NCBI GenBank assembly: GCA_031002005.1
Contig: CM061920.1
Span: 119,340,095 to 119,404,094 of the forward strand
DNA: 64,000 nt
Source: Vandiemenella viatica
Taxonomy: Eukaryota; Arthropoda; Insecta; Orthoptera; Morabidae
Reading direction: 5' to 3'
The notes beneath the pieces were generated by a model that was given only the letters and a program-made list of their open reading frames with translations, made no database searches and was not told the DNA's origin. Positions 56,647-64,000 of this stretch are shown here, piece after piece. Each line of letters begins with the position of its first letter. Positions within the stretch are counted from its first letter, which is position 1. Made by a program: the position numbers and the translations under genes.

Positions 56647-59198
56647 ATGGCTCCCATACTCCAATGGAACATTAATGGTTTTATGGCTCACAAAGAAGAG
56701 TTACAGCTCTTAGCACAGTCTGATCCATTGTGTCTCTGTCTGCAAGAGACACATTTCAGATCAGTTCACCAACCCGTGCTAAGAGGTTATGACGTGTACC
56801 GTAAGGACGATACCGAGGGTGATCGAGCGAAGGGGGGAGTGGCTGTGTTTGTTCGGAACACTGTACACTCCGAACCTGTAGCTCTCACCTCTCCTTTACA
56901 GCTGTTAAAATATTAGGACCGTTGGAACTGACCGTATGCTCCATATACCTACCGCCGGGATCACCAGTTGACTATGGTCAGCTGGCTGATATTACACGGC
57001 AAATCTCCCGGCCTTTTCTCCTATTGGGAGACTTTAACACGCACAATGCGTTGTGGGGTTCGACCACCAACTGCCGCAGAGGTCGGGAGATTTGTAGATT
57101 ATTGGAGCTGGAGGATGTATGCGTCCTAAACACCGGAGAAATGACACACTTCACTACTGCTACCGGTACGTCCTCTGCCATTGATCTTTCTCTTTGCTCT
57201 CCTTCAATTGCGGACTCCGTGCGCTGGGAGGTGGATCGTGACCTCCATGGAAGCGACCACTTCCCAATTTGGTTACACGTTGAGACTGAACGTCGCGAAA
57301 GCATTACGACATGGAGATGGAATATTAGCAAAGCTGACTGGCAGCTTTATAGCCGGTCAGTCATTTTTGAGCATCGCCAAAATATTGAAGAAAAGGTGAA
57401 ACATCTTACAGATGTGATTCACTGGGCGGCTGATATCTCCATTCCTGGCGGCTCTGGAACGCTGCGCAGAACGCGCGTCCCCTGGTGGAACGACGAATGT
57501 CATTCTGCTATTCAGGGTCGCAGACGGGCCCTGCGTCGGTTTAGGTTGCATCCGACACCTGACAACCTCGCAGCGTTCCGCATTGCTAGAGCCAAGTCAC
57601 GTCGTATTATTAAGGAGAGCAAAAAAAGGTCATGGCAGACCTTTGTGAGCACCATTAATTGTTCCACATCGTCATCAAAAGTATGGGAGTCAATCCGCCG
57701 TATATCTGGGAGGTACTCTCGACCGCCAGTATCTGGATTATTGGATCATGGGCGTGTAGTCACCCACGAGCGAAGCATAGCGCAGCTGATGGCAGAGCAC
57801 TTCGCTGCCATCACTTCGTCTGCCGGATTGGACCACCAGGTCCAGCAACGAAGAATATCTGCTGAGAGGCAAGTCTTTTGCTTCGACTCGTCTGATTTGC
57901 AGCAATACAACAGCCCATTTTCATCTTGGGAGCTGGAGTCGGCTCTAAACAGCGCCAAGGACACTGCGCCAGGGCCTGACCAGATCCAGTACCAGATGCT
58001 GAGGCATCTTAGTGAAGATGCTAAAGAGTACCTCCTGGGTATTTTTAATGATGCTTGGATCGGAGGACACTTCCCCGACTCGTGGAAAGAAGCAATGCTA
58101 ATCCCGATTTTAAAACCAGGAAAAGACAAGTTGTTGCCAGGTAGTTATCGCAGCATTGCCTTAACGAGCTGTGTAGGGAAGACACTAGAGCGGATGGTGA
58201 ACCGCCGTCTCGTCTGGTGTCTTGAATCCTGTAAGCTGCTGAGCCATTTTCAGTGTGGATTCAGGAAGTTCCATTCCACCACGGATAACCTGATCCTACT
58301 GGAAGCGGCAATACAGGACGCATTCATCCGCAGCCATCACCTTGTCGGTGTATTTTTTGACATCGAAAAGGCATACGATACTACCTGGCGGCACGTTATT
58401 TTAAAACAGTTACATGAATGGGGATTTAGGGGAAATCTACCCCGTTTTTTAAAATCATTTTTAACTCGACGTTGCTTCCGGTACCGAGTCGGTAGAGAAG
58501 TGTCCGAACTTTTTATTCAGGAAAACGGTGTTCCTCAAAGTTCAGTTTTAAGTGTGACTCTTTTTGCTATAGCAATTAATAGTATCTCAACTGTTATAAG
58601 GAGGCCCATCCAGTTCTCCTTATACGTTGATGACTTTTTAATTTTTATTGCATTGTCTTGCCTGAGAAGCGCTGAGAGGCAGCTGCAGCTCACGCTGAAC
58701 AGGCTGGATGAATGGTCAGTACACACCGGCTTTCGTTTCTCACCTGAGAAAACCCGGTGTGTGCTTTTTAGCCGCAGTAGAAGTCTTTTAGGAGAACCAC
58801 ATCTCACCTTGAGGAACACCGTTTTAAGTTTTAGCGAAACTGTTCGGTTTCTGGGCCTCATATTTGATAGTAGGCTTACATGGCTGCCACATCTTAAAGA
58901 TGTTAAAGCCAGAGCGTTGAAAGCGCTTAATGTTTTAAAGTGTCTGTGTGGCAGGTCGTGGGGCGCTGACCGCTCCTGCCTGCTACAGTTTTATAGAGCC
59001 TTTGTACGGTCACAGTTGGAGTACGGTTGCATTGTCTACGGTTCGGCACGGGACAGCTACCTCCGTATTCTGGATAGTGTCCACCATGCAGGAATTCGTC
59101 TCGCCACAGGTGCATACCGCACCAGTCCGATAACCAGCATTTGTGCTGAGTCTGGCGAGCCGCCGCTTTCCATCCGCCGGCGTCTCCTCATGGTGTGA
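56647..59198 (+). pseudogene. I-like element ORF2: endonuclease and reverse transcriptase (one frameshift)
   Basis: Starts with MAPILQWNINGFMAHKEEL two bases after the ORF1 stop. APE endonuclease blocks are LQWNING, CLQETHF, SIYLPPG, LLGDFNTHNALWG, SAIDLSLCS and GSDHFPIWL. Reverse transcriptase blocks follow: TAPGPDQIQYQML, GSYRSIALTSCVGKTLERM, QCGFRKFHSTTDNL, FFDIEKAYDTTW (first Asp), GVPQSSVLSVTLF and SLYVDDFLIF (Asp pair), then RFLGLIFDSRLTW. A one-base frameshift near 56900-56915 separates the first 89 codons, and a TGA at 59196-59198 separates the rest from RNase H. In motif B, GVPQS replaces the usual GVPQG, which may impair the polymerase. Confidence 0.85.
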
Positions 59199-60323
59199 CA
59201 CTATATACATATTGCTACAACTCCTGGCAGTCCCGTGTACGAAGTAGTTATTCATCCCAACTTTGAGCGGCTATATACCAACCGACAAAGAGCAACTAAA
59301 CCGTTCAGCTACCGTACAAAGGCTATATTGGAGGAATATGGGTTTCAGATGCCCTCTTTTTATCACCAGGGTTGGAGTAAATCTCCTCCCTGGCTTTTAA
59401 AGAGGCCCAAAACAGTTTTAGAATTGTCGCGGTACAACAAGCTGTGTACTGCCGACAATGTTTTTACCCGTACTTTTAGCGATGTTTTAAATCAGTTTCG
59501 CGATTTTACCCCGGTGTACACGGATGGGTCTAAGCAGGCTAACGGAGTTGGCTGCTCTGTAGTGTTCCCTCGAGCGACTTATAATTACGAACTAAATAGC
59601 TGTTGCAGCGTGTACACTGCAGAGTGTTACGCTTTGTTAAAGTCGCTCCAGCATATGAAAGTAAGTCGCAGCATGAAGTACATCATATGCTGTGATTCCT
59701 TCAGCTGCATCCAGGCCATGGGAAGCATGTACCCAGCAGATCGTCTTGTCCAGGACATACAGGACACCCTCCGATCCCTCCAATCTTCTGGAAAGGAGGT
59801 CATATTCTGCTGGGTACCTGGTCATGTGGGAATCAGGGGGAACGAGGCAGCTGATGAAGCTGCCAAGTTAGCCTGCAACAAGGTCCGAATTGACTTTGAT
59901 CCGGTCCCAAAGTCTGACCTTGCCTCGGCGGTGAAAAGATTTGTTTCCGACGTTTGGCAGAGGCAGTGGCTGGAGGTAGAGCATAATAAGCTCCGGCTGG
60001 TCAAACCGACCGTTCAGGCGTGGAGCAGCTCCTTCCAGCGGGCGAGGAGGGATGAGGTTCTCCTGACTCGCCTCCGTATAGGGCACTGTCCTCTGACACA
60101 TAGCTTTCTCCTCCGCCGGGAGGACCCTCCGGAATGTGATGCTTGTGGCGTACCTCTTACGGTGCGCCACATTTTAGTTGATTGTGATTTGTTTTTAGAC
60201 TTAAGAGCAGACTTTGGCCTGGCCAACGATTTGGCCCTGATTTTAAATAATGAGACCAGCAGTGTTTTAAAATTTTGCGTATTGGCCGGTCTAGTGCCTA
60301 AAATTTTAGGCAGATCGGCCTAG
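59199..60323 (+). pseudogene. I-like element ORF2: RNase H and C-terminal zinc-binding region
   Basis: In frame with the reverse transcriptase across a single TGA (59196-59198; one C-to-T change at a CpG would explain it). RNase H residues are all present: FTPVYTDGSKQANGVG (Asp), YTAECYALLKSLQ (Glu), ICCDSFSCIQAM (Asp), WVPGHVGIRGNEAADEAA (His and Asp). Further on, LLTRLRIGHCPLTHSFLLRR and PPECDACGVPLTVRHILVDC form the CCHC-like C-terminal motif common in I and Jockey proteins. RNase H removes the RNA template during second-strand synthesis. Confidence 0.85.
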
Positions 60324-60694
60324 TTTTAAGATGGATGGGTGGCCCCTTTACAGCTACTCATCCATGTGGATTGTTTTTAATTTTTATATTTTTAAATTCC
60401 TTTTCGCTGGCCACTATACAGCCGGCGAGAGATGTAGTGTTTTTAATTATTTTGGGACCCTGTATGGCCCCTTTACAGCCATTCAGGTGGTGCACGGTCT
60501 TGTGTTCTGGTGGCCCCTTTTCTAAGCCACGTTTTATATTTCTGAATTATTTTATTTGCTGTCTGTATGGTCGACCCCTTTACAGTCGACCATGCAGTCA
60601 GTATTTTAGTACTTTGAGCCACAGTTTATGCTGGTAATTGTTAGGGCGCTAATGACCCCGCTGTCGACGCGCCCTAAAACAACAACAACAACAA
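60324..60694 (+). promoter_or_regulatory. 3' UTR with hairpin array and ACA-repeat tail
   Basis: Hairpin 1: 60331-60365, 13-bp stem (two G-U) around CCCTTTACA. Hairpin 2: 60459-60487, 5+4 bp stem with one U-U mismatch, same loop CCCTTTACA. Hairpin 3: 60510-60530, 5-bp stem, loop beginning CCCTTT. Hairpin 4: 60563-60597, 13-bp stem (one G-U), loop CCCTTTACA. The stems differ in sequence but stay paired. The element ends in about five ACA/CAA units (60678-60694). By analogy with other non-LTR elements the 3' structure is probably what the reverse transcriptase recognises; that is inference. Confidence 0.75.
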
Positions 60695-60705
60695 CAGGAA
60701 CGGGA
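60695..60705 (+). repeat. Target-site duplication of the I-like element, right copy
   Basis: CAGGAACGGGA, as at 54814-54824. Sequence after it (GTTGATTGTCAGTTTC) continues the PLE exactly where the left flank stopped. Confidence 0.85.
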
Positions 60706-62173
60706 GTTGATTGTCAGTTTCAATCTCCATAGTAAACTTGATCTTATCATGGGCTCTGTTTAAATGATTGAAGAAGACATGCAAGCGATTCTATTCATGG
60801 GGCCAGATGACAAATGTGTCATCCACAAATCTCAGCCATAGCGACAGTTTCAAGGGGGCGTTCTGGATAACGTTATCTTCAAAGGTTTCCGTAAATAAGT
60901 TGGTGACTACTGGAGACAGTGGGCTTCCCATGGTGGCTTCTTCCTTCTGTTGGTAGAATTGTTTCTTGTACTGGAAGAAGGTAGTTTTCAGGCACAACTC
61001 CTTAAGTGGAGCCCATTCCAGTGGCAAGTTGAGAGATTCTAATCGCTCTCTGATTATATTAATGACCACGTCTACTGGCACGTTTGTAAAAAGCGATGTG
61101 ATGTCAAAGCTGCCAAGAATTTCATTTTCTTCTAGTCGTCTGTCCCTGATGATTTCAATGAAATGGGAGGCATTTTTGATGGTGGAGGAAGAGTTCTTCT
61201 AGATCTTCAACTTTTCTGCTAAGTATGGATGCGTAGGAGATTGGAGAGCGCTGACGATAGGTGTCAAAGGTAAACCGTCTTTGTGGATGTTTGGAAGGCC
61301 ATAAAAACTAGGAGTTTGATTGTTGGAAGTAGTTAATTTTCTCTTCACCTCGGGTTCAGTTGATGTTGCTTCACATATTTTGTTGGCTACTAGGCGTCTA
61401 ATCTTTTGTAGAGGATTGATTTTTAACTTCTCATACGTCTCGTTCTGCAAAAGTGTCTCCACTTTCCGATGGTATTTGTCAGAATACATGGCAACAGAAG
61501 CGTTGCCTTTGTCAGCAGGTAAAATAACTACATCATCCCTATCTTTCAACTGACGAAAGGCAATATGTTCTTCTCGAGTGATGTTCGGTGCAAATGGCCT
61601 TGCAGTTGATAAAATCTTCGCCGTGACGCTTCAGACTTTGTACACATCGTCAGCACTTAGTTATGAAACAGAGGACTTCACTGCAGCAGTCATCTGGTCC
61701 ATCGGTATTTTGGCCAATGTTACAATGAAGTTAAGTCCTCTAGCGAGAATTGAACTAGTAGCGGCATCTAATGCTTCCTCAGTGAGGTTGACCACACGCC
61801 GCTCTGAAATATTTGCTTGCTGCTGGGAATGCTGCTGATCTGCTAATTTCGAAAATTTCATGATTTGCCTGTACCTCGTTTTTTCAAAGGCATCGTAAAC
61901 TTGATTCCACGACAGTTGATCCAGCTTGGTCCAGTCACTGGCGCTTAAGACATTGCTGAGGATTAAGTGCAGGCTGAAGATTCTCACTTCCAGTGCTGCT
62001 AAATCTCGTCGCGTTTGATGGTTTCGTTCACGGAGCAGTGCCTGAGAGCTACTCTTTAGGATGCGGCAGGCTGTCTGCATCTGCACATGATTTTTGATCA
62101 TGACAAAAGCTTGAGCTGGGAGGCTGTCTTTATCACAGCACCTCCAAAGAATGGCTAGATGGCTAAGACTCAT
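60706..62173 (-). pseudogene. PLE copy 1: N-terminal region and reverse transcriptase
   Basis: Minus strand, 62173 to 61661: 'MSLSHLAILWRCCDKD', then a helical region with 'LSASDWTKLDQLSWNQVYDAF'. After a frame change, 61549-61199: 'VVILPADKGNASVAMYSDKYH', 'NNQTPSFYGLPNIHKDGLPL', ending at a TAG after 'LAEKLKI'. The same frame continues to 60791: 'NIIRERLESLNLPLEW', 'QQKEEATMGSPLSPVVTNLF' and 'LWLRFVDDTFVIWPH'. FVDD is the catalytic Asp pair and PNIHKDG the finger motif of Penelope reverse transcriptases. The TAG after LAEKLKI is shared with copy 2. Confidence 0.85.
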
Positions 62174-62225
62174 GTTCCTCTTCTGTCATAGTGATCCAAA
62201 CAGTCTGGTTGATTTAAAAAAGGTA

Positions 62226-62243
62226 GTTTGTTGTTCTCCGCCG
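62226..62243. repeat. PLE-derived filler at the head-to-head junction
   Basis: TTTGTTGTTCTCCGCCG at the junction equals the complement of the PLE's own 'AENNKP' coding segment, found in copy 1 at about 54505-54522 and in copy 2 at about 63385-63402. It is in copy 1's orientation and sits exactly between the two 5' ends. Confidence 0.5.
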
Positions 62244-62249
62244 AAAGAG

Positions 62250-63240
62250 AGGGTTGATGCAGTTATTTTACCTGCTGACAAAGGCGACCCTTCTGTTGTC
62301 ATGTATTCTGACGAATACCATCGGAAGTTGTAGACGCTTTTGCAGGACGAGACGTATGAGAAGTTAAAAATCAATCCTCTACAAAAGATTAGACACCTCG
62401 TAGCCACCAAAATACGTGAAGCAACATCAACTGAACCCGAGGCGAAGAGAAAATTAACTACTTCCAACAATCAAACTCCTAGTTTTTACGGCTTTCCAAA
62501 AATCCACAAAGACGGTTTACTTCTGAAACCTATCATCAGTGCTCTCCAATCTCCTACGCATCCATACTTAGCAGAAAAGTTGAAGATCTAGAACTCTTCC
62601 TCCACCATCAAAAATGCCTCCCATTTCATTGAAATCATCAGGGACAGACGACTAGAAGAAAATGAAATTCTTGGCAGCTTGGACATCAGATCGCTTTTTA
62701 CAAAAGTGCCAGTAGACGTTGTCATTAATATAATCAGAGAGCGATTAGAATCTCTCAACTTGCCACTGGAATGGGCTTCACTTACAGAGTTCTGCCTGAA
62801 AACTACCATCTTCCAGTACAAGAATCAATTCTACTAACAGAAGGAAGGAGCAGTCCAGGGGTAGCCCACTGTCTCCAGTAGTCGCCGACTTATTTATGGA
62901 AACCTTCAAAGATGAAGTTATCCAGAACGCCCCCTTGAAACCATCGCCATGGCTGAGATGTGGATGACACATTTGTCATCTGGCCCCATGGAATAGAATC
63001 GCTTGCATGTCTTCTTCAATCATTTAAACAGAGCCCATGATAAGATCAAGTTTACTATGGAGATTGAAACCGACAATAAATTCCCGTTCCTGGATGTTTT
63101 AGTTACAAGAAATGATGATGGCTCCTTGGGCCACCGAGTATAACGAAAACCAACGCATACTAACCAGTACCTCCACGCCAACTCTCACCAGCATCCAGCA
63201 AACAAAAGTGAAATTTTAAAACTTTAACGCTCCGTGCATC
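62250..63240 (+). pseudogene. PLE copy 2: reverse transcriptase remnant
   Basis: 'DAVILPADKGDPSVVMYSDEYH' is followed by a stop, then 62340-62591 'DETYEKLKINPLQKIRHLVA' and 'SFYGFPKIHKDGLLLKPI', ending at the same TAG after 'LAEKLKI' as copy 1. Next come 'NASHFIEIIRDRRLEENEIL' and 'VPVDVVINIIRERLESLNL'. The palm is damaged: GSPLSPVV is frameshifted and the FVDD block has lost bases at about 62950-62965 (it now reads ..AEMWMTHLSSG in one frame). The enzyme cannot be functional. Confidence 0.75.
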
Positions 63241-63414
63241 CGTGGTATGTGATGAAGCGAGTATGGCAGCTGAAAAGGGAAATTTAAAGGAGGCATTTCT
63301 AGCCAATGGCTATAGCATAGCTGCTTGTAATAAATCCTTGGCATGCCTTGATCGCTCCACTTCGTCCGCACTGCAGCATCATCGACGGAGAACAACAAAC
63401 CACCTGACAAGGCA

Positions 63415-63978
63415 GTGGTCATTCTGCCATACAACCAAGGAGTTACGGACAAGATTGGTCTGCTGCTTAAAAAGAAGAAAATCTGTCCCGTATACAAGGT
63501 CCCCAGGAAATTATCCAGCATCCTGACCAGCGTTAAAGACAAGAGAGAACATTTGCAAACACCAGGAGTATATGAAACTCCTTGTAGCTGTGTAAAGGTA
63601 TACATTGGGGAAACAGGACACACTGTTAAGGAAAGGCTCAATGAACACATTAGGCATTTGAAAAATAATGACGCAAGTAAGGCCACTGTAGTTCTACATT
63701 CAGCCGATAGTGGCCATTCAGTTTTATTCGATAAGACCAGCGTTATAGCCATTGAAAGCAGGTGGTTATCATGGTGTATAAGAGAAGTGTTAGAAATACA
63801 AAAACGGCTGAACAACATTAATGCCGACAATGTGTGCAACTTGATCAGCCCCATCCTACTGCCTACACTGGATGCGGTGACGTCACCACGGCAGTTTAGC
63901 TCTCGCTTCCTGCTACTATATAAGGCGATAGTTGCAACTCACATGCCACAGGAATATGGCAAAAACGTTAGGTTTTAA
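63415..63978 (+). pseudogene. PLE copy 2: intact GIY-YIG endonuclease frame
   Basis: 187 codons open. After 'GVTDKIGLLLKKKKICPVYK' comes the domain: GVYETPCSCVKVYIGETGHT (GIY-like GVY, then YIG, with the CxC spacer), VKERLNEHIRHL (catalytic Arg region), 'ADSGHSVLF', and CIREVLEIQKRLNNINAD (catalytic Glu and Asn region). All expected catalytic positions appear to be present. This domain nicks DNA to prime reverse transcription. Although its own reverse transcriptase is dead, this segment preserves what copy 1 lost. The first Met (63415) is probably internal to the original long protein. Confidence 0.75.
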
Positions 63979-64000
63979 TAAATTGACACGGCTCCACCCG

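Larger units (their letters stand above)
54825..60694 (+). mobile_element. Nearly complete I-like non-LTR retrotransposon inserted in the PLE
   Basis: About 5.87 kb. It has a structured 5' leader (hairpins at 54825-54914), ORF1 (55232-56644, gag-like with zinc knuckles), ORF2 beginning 2 nt after ORF1's stop (endonuclease, reverse transcriptase, RNase H), a 3' UTR with hairpins and a short ACA-repeat tail. An RNase H domain after the reverse transcriptase, and a simple-repeat tail instead of poly-A, fit the I group. Only two coding lesions are visible: a frameshift near 56905 and an in-frame TGA at 59196-59198. It is GC-richer than its surroundings, and looks young. Confidence 0.85.
54250..62243 (-). 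mobile_element. Penelope-like element, copy 1, split by an I-like retrotransposon
   Basis: Minus-strand PLE. It reads from its 5' end near 62243 through an N-terminal region (62173-61661), reverse transcriptase (61549-60791), and the block after the palm (60780-60706). It is then interrupted by the I-like element and continues at 54813-54367 and the 3' UTR (54360-54250, matching the end of copy 2). The GIY-YIG endonuclease is deleted: sequence jumps from 'NICPVYKAPR' to 'CYYIRR', whereas copy 2 has about 390 bp there. It is head to head with copy 2. Confidence 0.85.
62244..64000 (+). mobile_element. Penelope-like element, copy 2, running off the window
   Basis: Plus-strand PLE lacking the N-terminal region of copy 1. 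Homology starts at about 62244 (KERVDAVILPADKG) and runs through the reverse transcriptase with many breaks, the uninterrupted I-like insertion site (TTCCCGTTCCTGGATGTTTT at about 63078-63098), and an open GIY-YIG region to the 3' UTR, still matching copy 1 at the last base. It lies head to head with copy 1. Confidence 0.85.

Noticed and set aside
56978..57331. Minus-strand open frames opposite the I-like ORF2
   Set aside because: They are shadows of the conserved plus-strand endonuclease and reverse transcriptase.

Overview
This is AT-rich eukaryotic nuclear DNA packed with transposable elements. It has spliced exons with GT/AG borders and multi-kilobase introns, tRNA-derived SINEs, five Penelope-like element (PLE) copies with GIY-YIG endonucleases, several non-LTR retrotransposon lineages, a Helitron and several TIR DNA transposons. 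That mixture, and a mariner-type element with terminal repeats beginning CAGGGTGTTTCAAAAAG, points to an arthropod, most likely an insect with a large genome. The species cannot be told from the sequence. There are no operons, CRISPR arrays or prokaryotic genes. A run of 1000 N (30441-31440) is an assembly gap.

Host genes are sparse. Two in-phase exons (41050-41403 and 46166-46425, + strand) encode the middle of the nucleolar rRNA-processing protein RRP1 (Nop52/Nnp-1). Its remaining exons are not visible here. A 3'-terminal exon (7436-7776, +) with a lysine-rich tail belongs to a gene I do not recognise.

The rest is transposon strata. 0.8-2.7 kb: minus-strand CR1-like fragment interrupted by a Jockey-like fragment. 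3.2-4.1 kb: foldback elements. 6.0-7.0 kb: two copies of a SINE. 8.9-10.2 kb: PLE remnant bounded by inverted repeats. 11.9-13.1 kb: non-autonomous hAT with a perfect 8-bp target duplication. 13.3-19.5 kb: long CR1-like element containing a SINE and a 2300-bp Helitron, which itself carries about eleven copies of a 167-bp tandem repeat. 19.5-20.4 kb: PLE fragment. 23.5-24.8 kb: mariner-like element with a broken transposase. 25.0-28.8 kb: RTE-type retrotransposon and an older relative. 31.6-35.4 kb: hAT-like element, then a third CR1-like copy carrying a PIF/Harbinger element with a MITE inside it. 35.6-36.7 kb: hAT relics. 37.6-38.5 and 49.2-51.2 kb: a dispersed repeat family. 52.0-53.3 kb: another PLE.

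The right end (54.2-64.0 kb) is the most informative part. Two PLE copies lie head to head. The left one is split by a nearly complete I-like non-LTR element of about 5.87 kb (ORF1 with zinc knuckles; ORF2 with endonuclease, reverse transcriptase and RNase H), with a target-site duplication of up to 11 bp. The second PLE copy preserves the empty insertion site. The I-like element ends in an array of RNA hairpins that share an identical 9-nt loop (CCCTTTACA) on different stems, and begins with four consecutive perfect or near-perfect hairpins. These two structured ends are the best candidates in the window for undescribed biology.
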